Positions 52,406 through 62,749 are shown, counted from the first letter of the stretch. The stretch is 64,000 nt of DNA from Nematopogon swammerdamellus (GCA_946902875.1 OX336355.1:17951347-18015346), one strand, 5' to 3'. Translations and numbers: made by a program. Notes: a model not told the origin generated them from the sequence alone.

Positions 52406-52970
52406 AAGTTTCTTTTATATTTTCGATTTTATTTATTATATGAATTTAATTTTGATGTGAATTCTCGAATTCTAAATTCTAATCTTCATTGAGATTTCAC
52501 TCAGATTCTCGTTCGAATCATGAATTTTGATTGATTTTTTTTTACTTTATAGAAATAATTTAATGAAAGTTGTCTCGTAACATGAAATATAATTATAAAT
52601 AAAAGAAAACACAAAAAAAAAACAATAAAGATTTCCCAAAACCACGAACGTTCAGATTAAACTATAAAACACAAAAACACAGACCATTGTAGCAAATGCG
52701 ATGCGAGAGCCGAAATAATAACCGCTTTTGACCGCAGCACTGCGCTGCGGGTAGTTTTCAAAAAAAGAATCTTTTCTCAATCGAACGTCGATTGTTTTTG
52801 TTGTTTATTTCATTTCTCGAAATAATGACGTGTAATAAAAATGTAATGTGCCCGCCTTTCCGGGTCGAAGCGCTTGGGAAGTTAGTTTTGCGGCAAAATA
52901 TAAGAGTAGCGGCTTCCCTCGCGGAAAAAAATCCCTATAGCCATCCTTAGATGTTTTTGGTTTGTTTTTA
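52406..52970. other. AT-rich stretch without a gene
   Basis: 52720-52755 (GCAGCACTGCGCTGCGGG) holds a short palindrome. Nothing else supportable. Confidence 0.4.
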
Positions 52971-52971
52971 G

Positions 52972-53387
52972 GGTTCCTCATCCGGTACGGGACCCTATTA
53001 CTAAGCCTACGCCGTCTGTCTGTCTATCTGTCCATCGGCCTGTCTGTCCGAGGGATGTATCTCTTGAACCGTAATAGGTACCCAATGGAAATTTTCACAG
53101 AATATGTGTTATTATGGCCGATATAACAACAAATAATAAAAATAAGAAAAAGTGAAAAAATTCACGGGGGTTTCCATAGAAGAAACCAAAAAGTGTATGC
53201 GCACGCACCATCTATCGAATAGACTAGACACTTCATGCTCTATTCAATAGAGCATGAAGCATTTTAACTAATCATGAATTTTAACTAATATGAAGCACTA
53301 CATAACACGCCATAGATGGTGTGAGAGGCGCTAACATGGGGATACGGAACCCTCGGTGCGCGAGTTCGACTCGCACTTGACCGGTTT
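52972..53387. mobile_element. XG element, complete
   Basis: TAGGGTTCCTCATCCGGTAC, CTCTTGAACCGTAATAGGTA, GAAGAAACCAAAAAGTGTAT and CGACTCGCACTTGACCGGTT. Carries a duplicated CTATTCAATAGAGCATGAAG-like palindrome near 53240. Confidence 0.85.
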
Positions 53388-53525
53388 TTTTTTATGGAAA
53401 CGCGAGACACTTAGCTCCTTCAGTGTGCATTATTGAGCCGACGACGACGCCCAAAAGCATACGGTTTCGAACGGGGGCTATGAATGCCGTGCGGGCGTGA
53501 CAGATGCATTTTTACGTGCGTCTTG
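53388..53525 (-). mobile_element. LD LINE 3' end, diverged
   Basis: GACGACGACGCCCAAAAGCA, GAATGCCGTGCGGGCGTGAC. It follows the XG terminus directly. Confidence 0.6.
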
Positions 53526-53529
53526 TAAT

Positions 53530-53640
53530 TAATACGCGACACCCAAGTTAAAGGATTCGGGAAACACACTCGGCGGAAGACAGTTCCACACCCTAGCAGT
53601 GCGACAAAGAAACGATTTTGAAAACCGACATCAAGATTCA
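53530..53640 (-). mobile_element. LE LINE fragment
   Basis: ACACCCAAGTTAAAGGATTC, GGCGGAAGACAGTTCCACAC and TGCGACAAAGAAACGATTTT. Confidence 0.8.
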
Positions 53641-53694
53641 AAATCATACGTCTATGAAAATCCCAATGTGAACTTATTGAGCAGTTCTCGACTT

Positions 53695-53765
53695 TGTATT
53701 GTATATCCTTTATTGATCACCAATTAATACAAATTACGCACAATAGGCGAACTTAATGCTCGAAG
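53695..53765 (-). mobile_element. LINE 3' UTR fragment
   Basis: TCCTTTATTGATCACCAATT and GCACAATAGGCGAACTTAAT match 20090-20160. Confidence 0.5.
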
Positions 53766-54194
53766 AAAGTTAAAAGTATCTTAAAACAAATCGTTAAAAA
53801 AAACGCAAACATGTCAAGTTTTAAAGGCTGTCAAAATTAACAGTTCAGGGTTCCGTAGCAAAAATGACATAAAGGTTGCTGCTAAGTCTTTCTTGCAGAT
53901 TCATGTAATCAGTCAATTAAATCACGGTCCTGCCGGAAATAGTGCTCTGCCAGTACATTTTTATTAGAAAAATGCAAAGTGAAAATCATTGGAAAAAATA
54001 CATCCCGGCCAGGAGGCCATGCCAGTACTTTCTTTCATGTTTACTATACGAAATACAGTTTGAACATATTTAATACAATACGGCTTCCTTTGTACGATTT
54101 TAGCAAGGATCCTAAAACGCGACACGCCATTTCGCCAGTTATTCAGTGCAGTGGTGTCAATCCGAACGCACTTTACCCTATCACCTGCAGAAGG
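53766..54194. other. Unassigned
   Basis: No feature beyond possible S1 central-domain echoes near 54135 (TTCAGTGCAGTGGTGTCAAT). Confidence 0.35.
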
Positions 54195-54515
54195 AATACA
54201 TATCACACACGCTGAATCCCGACAATCGGGGTAAGCAGAGTAATCGATGTTGTGCTGCATGAACTCTGGTAAATTACAGCGCAACACCGACCACCACGTT
54301 TCGCAAAGTATTCGAACAAGATTCAATCGATCAAGCAGCAAGTAAGGCACGAAGACCCACCTGCTGCATGACTCGGTGGAAGTACCGTGCCAAGGTGAGA
54401 GGTGGCGAACCTGTCGCCCTTTAGCACGGCATCTTGTCCTTATCCCTTAGTCGCCTTTTACAACATGCATGGGGAGAGATGCAGTGGGGCTATTCTTTTT
54501 AAGTACCGGCCCCAG
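54195..54515 (-). mobile_element. S3 SINE, full length
   Basis: CACGCTGAATCCCGACAATC to TTTAAGTACCGGCCCC. Confidence 0.9.
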
Positions 54516-54644
54516 AAGGAAATACAGCCTTATTTATCCTCTCAATAAGAATTTGACCACAAAAACACAAGCTGTTTATTCCTGCTCTGCCATCCGGTTT
54601 TTTTTTTCGTTACCTTGGAAGGACGAAGCTTTACGTTTTACGAC

Positions 54645-54790
54645 GGGTAAGTATCGGCGGGCTGTCCTGGGACTATCATTATTGTTTTATCAATTCAGCT
54701 CCAATAATCGAGGATAATCTTTCGATGATATTTTGTCATTTCATCGAGATCACTGTTTTGGACCCAAATCTGATCCTGTTTCTGAATAAA
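54645..54790 (+). repeat. Repeat inverted at 59168-59312
   Basis: TATCGGCGGGCTGTCCTGGG, TCAATTCAGCTCCAATAATC, CATTTCATCGAGATCACTGT and CCAAATCTGATCCTGTTTCT recur in reverse-complement order 4.5 kb away. Family unknown. Confidence 0.8.
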
Positions 54791-54842
54791 ATTCGAGTTT
54801 TTTCTTGTGTGTGTTTTTTATCCTGACATATTTTTTATGTAA

Positions 54843-55020
54843 AGGTGGATGAGTCAGAGGGGTCAGAGCATATTTACCTACCAGCCAATATCACACCCGA
54901 GGAGGTGCCATACTGTAGACATCCTTTTGGATTGCTGGCTATACTGAACTACAGGAGAAAACAGCCGAGGCTGCTATGCGGCCATCTTACGTCCAGTGTG
55001 GTGGAATCAACCCAGTTGGC
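54843..55020 (-). mobile_element. S4 SINE, head missing
   Basis: GGTGGATGAGTCAGAGGGGT, CCGAGGAGGTGCCATACTG and GGCCATCTTACGTCCAGTGT. Confidence 0.85.
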
Positions 55021-55039
55021 TATTTTTTTTTATAATTTT

Positions 55040-55450
55040 TTTTTTTTTATGGAAACTGACGCGGTTTTTGCTACATCACCTACAACATCCGTGATGTCAG
55101 CCAATAACACCGGGTGAACTTGGTGCCACGTCAGTGCTTCCCTTCGGTCGAGCCGGCCACACTGAACCGCAGGTCTATTCTTGTAAATTCTGACAGCGGA
55201 ATCAGCGCTGTTGTGGCGCTGAGAGCCACTTACCAAAGTGGCTCTCAGCGCCACATCAGCGCTGATTCCGCTGTCAGAATTTACAAGAATAGACCTGCTG
55301 GACGGAAAACACAAACTATTTAAATAGCCGTTTCGACCGACCTTTCATTCGGTGCGGTGGTACCAACTCAGGGCGGGTTAAACCCTACCACCTAGTAATA
55401 TAAGAAGGGAGTCATATCGCTTAGTCGCCTTTTACGACATACACGGGTTA
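55040..55450 (-). mobile_element. S2 SINE interrupted by a 130-bp palindrome
   Basis: T-run and ATGGAAACTGACGCGGTTTT to CTTTTACGACATACACGGG. Between ACTGAAC and TGGACGGAAAAC of the SINE body lies the palindrome 55169-55298. The far end of the head is missing. Confidence 0.9.
55169..55298. other. 130-bp near-perfect hairpin (62-bp arms, 6-nt loop)
   Basis: GCAGGTCTATTCTTGTAAAT begins the left arm (55169-55230); the right arm (55237-55298) is its reverse complement with one mismatch; loop TACCAA. Absent from all other S1/S2 copies here, so it is an insertion. No clear target duplication. Confidence 0.93.
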
Positions 55451-55737
55451 TAATTTTAGTTGGAGACGTACCTATATTTCTCCCTATTTTTCGTCTTTCC
55501 GTCTATCTAATCAAAAATTTATGCATCATCGTATCCTACAGCGAGTTTAGTACAGAAGCCGGTCCGGTAAGCCGGCCCGCAGCAAAAAACCTCCCAATGT
55601 AGACCGCATCAAATCGCCACGTGAGTCAGCGGTTCTCTTCTATGATTGGACTGGCCCGTGATATAAACAGGCTGGGGTGTTGTGAAACTACCGATTACGT
55701 AATATTTTTGAGGAGATATGCCCATGTGTCCTAAGAC
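55451..55737. other. Unassigned
   Basis: GCCGGTCCGGTAAGCCGGC near 55559 is a short palindrome. No gene. Confidence 0.35.
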
Positions 55738-56123
55738 GATACCCATAGCTGTCTGCTTTGCATAGAAAAAGGCCGTAAGTCAGTGTTGTTTTTTTAATTT
55801 TAAATAATTTATAGTAATAAAATTTAAAAATCTACAACAATCTGTGCTTGTGGTTTAGGTATTTATCAGTGCAATAGAAATTTCGTTTTATTTATTCACT
55901 TTTGCGTCAGATGAAAAAAAAATCTAAATGAAATCATTTTTTTCATCTGACGCAAAAGTGAATGAATAAAACGAAATTGTTATTGCACTGATAAACAACT
56001 AAACCACAAGCACAGAACTCTATTTTTGTAGATTTATAAATTTTATTACCATTAATTTTTTTAAATTAAATACAACACCGACTTACGACCTTTTTCTATG
56101 CAAAGCAGCCAGCTATGGGTATC
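55738..56123. mobile_element. 386-bp foldback palindrome
   Basis: The ends GATACCCATAGCTG and CAGCTATGGGTATC are followed inward by CTTTGCATAGAAAAAGG / CCTTTTTCTATGCAAAG, CTTGTGGTTTAG / CTAAACCACAAG and TTTTGCGTCAGATGAAAAAA / its complement, meeting near 55931. Arms are about 185 bp with few differences. Likely a foldback MITE; no open frame. Confidence 0.9.
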
Positions 56124-56212
56124 CTCTTAACTGATCACTCGATCAGTTATAGTAAAACAAAAACTGACCACTCGTCTGCAATAATCTATACTATCTACGC
56201 TAATATTATAAA

Positions 56213-56335
56213 AAGGTCATGACACTCGCAATCCCCGTGCATCACAGAATGTCCATGGGCATCGTTAGACACCTACTTGTAGGTGTAACGATGCCACATG
56301 TCGCGCTATCGATAAAAATAAAATAAAAAAAAAAG
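56213..56335 (+). mobile_element. LD LINE 3' end
   Basis: CTCGCAATCCCCGTGCATCA, GTCCATGGGCATCGTTAGAC and GCCACATGTCGCGC, then an A-rich end. Matches the 47540 copy best (GTGCATCACAGAAT). Confidence 0.8.
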
Positions 56336-56344
56336 GTAAAATTT

Positions 56345-56415
56345 ATTGTTTATTTATTGTATAATTTCATCCATATGTAAGTAACCTAACTTCGTAAATT
56401 ACAATTTTTCGTTAG
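56345..56415 (+). repeat. Partial copy of the 23165/25195 repeat
   Basis: TTGTATAATTTCATCCATAT, GTAAGTAACCTAACTTCG and TTTTTCGTTAG. Confidence 0.5.
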
Positions 56416-56418
56416 TAC

Positions 56419-56658
56419 CTTCTTACCTTAGTAGGTTGTAGGGTTTATCCCGCCCGTTTTGGTACCACCGCACTGAATGAAACACTCGGTCGAAACGGCT
56501 ATGTAAATAGTTCGTGTTTTCCGTCCAGTTCAGTGTAGCCGACATGAAATGAAGGGAAGCACTGACAAGGCACCTAGTTCACCCGGTGTTATGGGCTGAC
56601 ATCGCGGATGTTGTAGATGGTGTAGCCAACCGTGTCAGTTTCCATAATAAAAAAAAAA
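56419..56658 (+). mobile_element. S1/S2 SINE, head missing
   Basis: TTAGTAGGTTGTAGGGTTTA, ACACTCGGTCGAAACGGCTA to CCGTGTCAGTTTCCATAATA. Shares the GACATGAAATGAAG variant with the 58765 copy, so they are sister copies. Confidence 0.88.
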
Positions 56659-57284
56659 GGAAAACCAAATCACATCGTTAACAGAACGCAAACAAATTTT
56701 GCATCAACCTGTATCTTCACAAAAACTCCAGAAGTACAAAATGTAATGGATCCATATATTAGAAGAAAAAAATATCGATAGTCTTGTGTCGATAAATATC
56801 TGTTGCTACCGATATTTCGTTTTAAACCCCGCTTGTTGTAGAGTTTCATTCACGAGTAAAATATGTTTTTGTGCTTACTTAGTACCTATAAGTCATTTAT
56901 AAGTCATTTACGCTAGAACATAGTCAATTATTAGTCCCTTGCCACGGCTGGACCCTGAAAGTTATAGTTGTTAAAATGTTTGTATAAAAGTGACGAATTC
57001 AAGTGACGAACAAATTAAATTTAAAAGTCCCACTGATAATGCACCTAATCATAGAATAGAATAGAATAGAATAGAATGGAAACTCTTCATTGCACACAAT
57101 GGAAAGAAGAACAGTACACGAGTAGAATAAAAAGTACAGGAGTTCGCATAGGCGGACTTATCACTGCAAGTGATTTCTGCCAGTCAACCTTTGTAAGTCT
57201 ATTAAATATTACATGAATGATGTAAGTCTATTAAATATAACATGAATAAATAAAATATATATATTTTATGAAAATCAGCACACC
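56659..57284. other. Unassigned; (ATAGA)n and dispersed repeat
   Basis: 57055-57079 is (ATAGA)n. 57120-57200 holds CATAGGCGGACTTATCACTG and GTGATTTCTGCCAGTCAACC, the inverse of 42475-42535. Confidence 0.5.
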
Positions 57285-57680
57285 GACCCGTGTCGAGGGA
57301 CCCAAGGTACATTCGACAGAGGCAAACACACCTCTCCTTGCGAAACCACGCTCAGTTTATTTGTTTCAAACAATTAGGGCCATATTAGAAACTACATATT
57401 AAATGTCTTACTTAACCTAAGAATTAAAATTACTTTTACTCCACTTGTGTTTTTTTTATGTAAACGAACATGGGTGGCTGTGCCGAGGGACCAATGGTGC
57501 AGTCGACAGAGCCAAAAACATCTCTCTTCGCGAAATCACGCTCAGACAGGCGCCATGCCAGCAGATTTGCGGACTGTTGCTAGGCTGTCTAGTCTGTTAA
57601 TACGACGTTTGAAGACACCCAGTTTAAAGGATTCGGGAAACACACTCGCCGAAAGACATATCCACACCCTAGCGTATGCG
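57285..57680 (-). mobile_element. LE LINE 3' ends (two nested pieces)
   Basis: 57290-57355 (GAGGGACCCAAGGTACATTC) and 57458-57680 (AACATGGGTGGCTGTGCCGA, GCCATGCCAGCAGATTTGCG, AAAGGATTCGGGAAACACAC) are separate LE pieces. Confidence 0.8.
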
Positions 57681-58097
57681 TTTAAAGAATTTCATGTATA
57701 CTTTCTAATCTAAAGTGTGGTGTAATATTTGACGTTCGCACAGTGGTACAGCTTATAGCGTGGCTCAGAAAAAAGTATTCGAATTATAAATTCATTTATA
57801 AGAATTTGTAAGAATGTACGCAACGTTGAAGATCAATAAAATAGAAGTTTAATTGAGATTTTTCTCACAATGACAAAGAATCTTCCCCAGATAATCCGCT
57901 ATCGATCAGTGGAGGGGGATGCTACTGGTATCGACTTTATTTCAATACTTTTGAGGGGCTGAAGCGCGTCATTGTGAATGTATTGGCGCTTAGAAATAAA
58001 AAGTAAAATCCAACATATAGACAAATATAACTTTTCACAAATAGCAATGGAATTATCGTGAACTTTCGAAAAGCGGTACAGATTATTATTAATACCT
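57681..58097. other. AT-rich stretch without a gene
   Basis: No supportable feature. Confidence 0.4.
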
Positions 58098-58298
58098 ACA
58101 TACCACACTCTGTATCCCGACAATCGGGGTAAGCAGAGTAATCGGTATTGTGCAGCAGGTACTCTTGTAAATTACAGCACAACACCGACCACCACATTTA
58201 GCAAAGTTTAGGACAAGATAACTATCAAGCAGCAATTAAGACACGAAGACCCACCTGCTGCATGACTCGGTGGAAGGACCGCGCCTAAGTAAGAGTTG
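58098..58298 (-). mobile_element. S3 SINE, head missing
   Basis: CACTCTGTATCCCGACAATC to GCATGACTCGGTGGAAGGAC. Confidence 0.85.
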
Positions 58299-58324
58299 GC
58301 AAGAATTATTTATTCATTTAAAAA

Positions 58325-58622
58325 AATTACGTGCATACCTACACCTGCTGCTTCACCGCTCGGAACCGGTGTAAAACTGTAGGTCCCTTCCCTTGCCCCT
58401 TAGTAGGTGGTAGGCTCAAATTGTAGCCTACTGGGTTGGTACCACTGTACTGGATGTAAGATGGCCGCATAGCAGCCTCAGTTGTGTTCTCCTCTAGTCC
58501 AATATAGCCAGCAATCCGGGGTCCGGTATGGCGCCTACCTTCTCGGAGGTGATATTGGCTGGTCGGAGCATGTGCTCTGGCCCCTCTGACTCAGCCACCC
58601 ATACCGGATTACACATAAAAAA
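58325..58622 (+). mobile_element. S4 SINE, tRNA head missing
   Basis: ACGTGCATACCTACACCTGC, ACTGGGTTGGTACCACTGTA, CCTTCTCGGAGGTGATATTG and CCGGATTACACATAAAAA. Confidence 0.88.
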
Positions 58623-58764
58623 AATTAAAACAAATATTAATAAATGTTTGCAAATTGCACAATTCCCGGCAGTAAATAATGCGTGTAGAGCTTTAGAAAG
58701 AGACGAGAAGAAGTTGTAGAGCGTCGTCCCTGTCGCACGAACTCGCACGTCACTGTGCTATTTT

Positions 58765-59165
58765 ATTATCAGCCTCATTGGCCAAGTGGTGCGGTCGGCC
58801 GACTGTCGATTGTGACCATAAGCACACCTGGGCGCGTTCAGTACTTGGCTGGGTGACCGCTCGACCATTGGAGGCTGACCGTGGTTCGGATTCCACGTAA
58901 AAATGTAGGTCCATTCCCTTCCCTTCTTACCTAACTAGGTGGTAGTGTTTAACCCACCGGGATTAGTAAGTACAACCGCACTGAATGAAAAGTCGGTCGA
59001 ATCGAAACGGATATCTAAATAGTTCGTGTTTTCCGTCCAGTTCAGTGTAGCCGACATGAAATGAAGCGACGTGCTGAAACGGCACCTAGTTCACCCGGTG
59101 TTATGGGCTGACATCACGGATGTTGTAGTTGATGTAGCCAACCGTGTCAGTTTCCATAAAAATAA
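58765..59165 (+). mobile_element. S1 SINE, full length, divergent head
   Basis: A-box TTGGCCAAGTGGTGCGGTC is closer to a tRNA than in other copies; 5S-like CAGTACTTGGCTGGGTGACC; B-box GGTTCGGATTCC; poly(A) tail. A possible ancestral state of the S1 promoter. Confidence 0.88.
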
Positions 59166-59167
59166 AA

Positions 59168-59312
59168 CAGGATCACATTTGGGCCCAAAACAGTGATCTC
59201 GATGAAATGACAAAATACGAGTATCATCGAAAGATTACCCTCGATTATTGTATTAACTGAATTGATAAAACAATAATGATAGTCCCAGGACAGCCCGCCG
59301 ATATTTACTATG
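59168..59312 (-). repeat. Repeat inverted relative to 54645-54790
   Basis: AACAGGATCACATTTGGGCC, GTGATCTCGATGAAATGACA and GTCCCAGGACAGCCCGCCGA. Confidence 0.8.
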
Positions 59313-59314
59313 TA

Positions 59315-59472
59315 ATAAATAGTTCGTGTTTTCCGTCCACTTCCAGTGTATAGCCGGCACGACCGAAGGGAAGCACTGACATGGCACCTAGTTCACCAAG
59401 GTGTCTTGGGCTGACATCGCAGACTTAGCAGGTGAAGTAGCCAACCGTTTCAGTTTCAATAAAAAAAAATTT
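59315..59472 (+). mobile_element. S1/S2 SINE tail half
   Basis: TAAATAGTTCGTGTTTTCCG to AACCGTTTCAGTTTCAATAA. Confidence 0.85.
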
Positions 59473-59894
59473 AGGACTAAAACCAGCTTTGATTATCTCA
59501 AAAAAGTATCCAAAATGGTCAACACTCCATTTTGTTCTTATTCTTACGTTCTCGCGCTTACGTCTCAATGACAGCCAAGATAGGCAACTTTTTACACATC
59601 TAACGACCACATCAGTTAGACATGATCGACTGTTGACAATGAGGCGAAGTCACACACAAAGAGCTCTCCACAAGCGAAATCTTTTCACGCTTACTTTTGT
59701 CCGGTGGCGAGTTTTTTCGACCCACTGGGTTATTGCCGCGATCAAGTATACGAATGAGGTTTTTGCCAATCCGTTGAAAATTATTTTTACATGTTGGAAA
59801 TATCATAAATACGTATATGAATGAAATGATAACTGTTTCTTTATCGCCTACGGTAAAGTCAAAACCACATTTTATATTATTAAAATATTTTAGT
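59473..59894. other. Unassigned; open on both strands
   Basis: 59489-59824 (plus) is open for 111 codons with a basic composition but no recognised motif. Not called as a gene. Confidence 0.3.
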
Positions 59895-59897
59895 GGT

Positions 59898-59965
59898 AAC
59901 GTGTGGGGAGGGCACGTAGAAAAAATAGCCCCACTGCATCTCTCCCTGTGTATGTCGTTAATGGT
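59898..59965 (+). mobile_element. S2/S3 SINE head fragment
   Basis: AACGTGTGGGGAGGGCACGT, TAGCCCCACTGCATCTCTCC and TGTGTATGTCGTTAATGGTG. Confidence 0.75.
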
Positions 59966-60112
59966 GACTAAGTCGTGACGAAACCTTTATACTAGCATGC
60001 CAAGTTATGGTTGTGTACAATGTTGACTGGAAATAATAACATTTCGCCAATGAGTCCGCCTTCAAAAAGAACCTACATATCTTGCCAAACATGTTTATGA
60101 ATGATAAGAAGT

Positions 60113-60598
60113 AATGTCTTAGAAATATTGATAATAAAAAAAGTGTGGAAACGAAGTAACTTATAAAATATTGACAATAACACAAGTGTCGAAACGGAGT
60201 AACCTAGAAATATTGACAATAAAACAAGGTGTCGAAACGGGGTAACCTAGAAATATTGACAATAAAACAAGTGTCGAAACGAAGTAACTTAGAAATATTG
60301 ACAATAAAACAAGGTGTCGAAACGGGGTAACCTAGAAATATTGACAATAAAACAAGGTGTCGAAACGGGGTAACCTAGAAATATTGACAATAAAACAAGT
60401 GTCGAAACGAAGTAACTTAGAAAGATTGACAATAAAACAAGTGTCGAATCGAAGTAACTTAGAAATATTGACAATAAAACAAGGTGTCGAAACGGGGTAA
60501 CCTACAAATATTGACAATAAAACAAGTGTCGAAACGAAGTAACTTAGAAATATTGAAAAAAAGGTGGAAACGAAGTAAGTTAGAAATGTTGACAATAA
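60113..60598. repeat. 42-44-bp tandem array
   Basis: About 11 units of GTGTCGAAACGGGGTAACCT plus AGAAATATTGACAATAAAAC. Two unit types alternate irregularly (GAAGTAACTT and GGGGTAACCT). Minus-strand open frames repeating a YFVSTLVLLSIF-type peptide are by-products. The array appears to resume after the XG insertion (GGTGTGGAAACG at 60937). Confidence 0.93.
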
Positions 60599-60932
60599 AA
60601 AACCGGCCAAGTGCGAGTCGAACTCGCGCACCGAGGGTTCCGTATCGCCGCCGTAGCGCCACTCACGCCATCTATGGCGTGTTAAATGCTTCATATTAGT
60701 TCAAATTCATGATTAGTATGCTTCATACTCTGTTCGGTAGATGGCGCGCGCGCATACACCTTTTTGGTTTCTTCTATGGGCCATAATAACACATATTCTG
60801 TGAAAATTTCAACGGGCTACCTATTACGGTTCAAGAGATACAGCCCTCGGACAGACGGACGGACGAACGGACAGACAGACAGACGGCGTAGGCTTAGTAA
60901 TAGGGTCCCGCACCGGATACGGAACCCTAAAA
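60599..60932. mobile_element. XG element inserted in the tandem array
   Basis: AACCGGCCAAGTGCGAGTCG, CACCGAGGGTTCCGTATCGC, (GACA)n and CACCGGATACGGAACCCTAA. Array-like sequence on both sides and A-runs at both junctions. Confidence 0.88.
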
Positions 60933-60939
60933 AAAAGGT

Positions 60940-61247
60940 GTGGAAACGCCGAATTTAAACTGATTAAAAAGTCAGGTATTTTCCTTCCCTCCCATAACCA
61001 TGATCACGATTTGATGGTATGACTCTAGCTAGAGGCAAACTGCTCAATCAAAATACCTGAGACAAACTCCTTTCACGTTTAATTCGTAAGACGCAGTCTT
61101 TGGGAAAATAAAGGAACGCACTGATTGAAAAATAAAGGGTGGAACAATGAATGATATGCGTGTAGACCGGTTTGCCTACGGTCCTAGTAATTACCGTGAC
61201 GTTTTCTATCTTATGGATTAGGCAGTCGAAACATAGAGAAGGCATAC
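60940..61247. other. Unassigned
   Basis: No supportable feature; AT-rich with no long frame. Confidence 0.35.
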
Positions 61248-61416
61248 ACATATTTCCCCCCAAGTACAGCCTCGGGTCCTTCAAGAGAGGCCTGAATAGG
61301 CACGTGTCAGGCCGGCACGGCATTCGCATCCCCCGCATACGACCGAATGTCCATGGGCATCGCTAGATACCTCATGGATAGCTCGGCGCAATAGGTCGCG
61401 CTTTCAATAAAAAAAA
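61248..61416 (+). mobile_element. LD LINE 3' end
   Basis: TTTCCCCCCAAGTACAGCCT, GTCCTTCAAGAGAGGCCTGA, GTCCATGGGCATCGCTAGAT and GTCGCGCTTTCAATAAAAAA. Confidence 0.88.
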
Positions 61417-61464
61417 CGTAAGTTCGTGCGTCAAAAATAAGCACACAACTTCTGAGAACGCATC

Positions 61465-61732
61465 GCTTTTCGAAATCGTTCCTATGTCGTACGGCGAAAA
61501 TATGGAACGGTCTTCCGGCGAGTGTGTTCCCCACCACCTATAACCTGGGAATCTTCAAAAGGCGTGTTAAATAAATTAGACAACAACCTCTTTGTCCGCC
61601 TTGTAGCTGGCATGGCGCCTCTCTGAGCGTGGTTTCGCAAGGAGTGGGGTTATTGGCTGTGTCTTAATCGTTCGTTGAACTTTTGGGCACAGCCACCCGT
61701 GCCGGTAGCCTATAAAAAAAAAAATAAAAAAA
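61465..61732 (+). mobile_element. LE LINE 3' end with poly(A)
   Basis: GGAACGGTCTTCCGGCGAGT, CCTGGGAATCTTCAAAAGGC, CGCCTCTCTGAGCGTGGTTT and GGGCACAGCCACCCGTGCCG, then A-run. The most complete LE 3' end; degenerate C-terminal codons of the NLGIFKRR type precede the stop. Confidence 0.85.
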
Positions 61733-62244
61733 AAATAGATAAAAAAAAAACAAAACAATTTTTAGTCGAATTTTGAAACACAATTTTCGTTTTTATTTCT
61801 CAGTAGAATAATCCTTGATATCTCCTGCGTGGTGATACTGGAATTTGAAACAGATATGAAAGAATATTTAAGGTTCTAAAACAATAACTACTAAATTACT
61901 CTTATGAATGAAACATCCGTTATCAAATCCAAAGGACGCTTTATCCCAAAAGATCTCAACATTCTGTTCATCCGGTTTGGTCGAGATTGGCTCCAGCAGC
62001 GTAGGAGTCTTGAGAGTTTGGGTCGTTTTCTCAGTAGTTTTCTCGAATGAATGAAACTGGTTGGTTTTGTAATGTACGTAGATAGCCGCAAGTAATGTTT
62101 GGCTAAATAATGTGTTGTTACACAAGCCTGTTATGATATGGAGTATACGAAGTAGTTTAACTATACTATGTAAATCATAATGTTATAGTGTTATGAACTA
62201 GTTAGACAATCATGCATTGTGTGAGTATCCTTATCCTTTCCTTA
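61733..62244. other. Unassigned; minus-strand frame 61868-62125
   Basis: An 85-codon minus-strand frame includes a mixed-composition stretch (KTPTLLEPISTKPDEQNVEI, then FWDKASFGFDNGCF). Not repeat-derived as far as seen and not recognised. Could be a host exon or chance. Confidence 0.3.
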
Positions 62245-62460
62245 CCTATAATAAAATCCAACGTCTGCTTTCTGTCTGAGTGTCTGTCCGTCCGCTTATA
62301 ACTCGAGAACCACTGAACCGATTTTAATAAAAAAACATTCTACGGATAGCTTGATTCTTCCCATCAACTATAGGCTACTTACTATCACGCTAAATGGCTT
62401 ATGAGGTTAGCAGTGAAGTGAAATATAAGAGCGGGCGGAGCCGCGGGCACAGCTTGTTGT
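62245..62460 (+). repeat. Dispersed repeat with Helitron-like end
   Basis: AAAATCCAACGTCTGCTTTC, GAACCACTGAACCGATTTTA, GAGCGGGCGGAGCCGCGGGC and ACAGCTTGTT. This pattern is common in lepidopteran genomes; class not proven. Confidence 0.55.
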
Positions 62461-62467
62461 GAATAAA

Positions 62468-62712
62468 ATACATACACACATACATAACACACGCTGTATC
62501 CCGACAATCAGGGTAAGCAGAGTAATCGGTGTTGTCCTATAAGGACTCTGGTAAATTACAGCACAACACTGACCACCACGTTTAGCACAGTATACGGACA
62601 AGACAACTATCAAGCAGCAAGTAAGACACGAAGAACCCACCTGCTGCATGACTAGGTGGAAGGACTGCGCCAAGGTGAGAAGTGGCTAGCCTGTCGCCCT
62701 TTAGCGCAGTGT
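62468..62712 (-). mobile_element. S3 SINE, head truncated
   Basis: CACGCTGTATCCCGACAATC to CTAGCCTGTCGCCCTTTAGC. Confidence 0.88.
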
Positions 62713-62749
62713 GTATAAAATAATCAAATGAAATAAAATTTAAATATAC

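Noticed and set aside
53964..54350. 128-codon minus-strand ORF
   Set aside because: It overlaps an S3 SINE and unique AT-rich DNA; recurrent similar frames in every S3 copy show it is SINE-derived.
60113..60598. CRISPR-like array
   Set aside because: Units are contiguous with no unique spacers, and the genome is an animal's.
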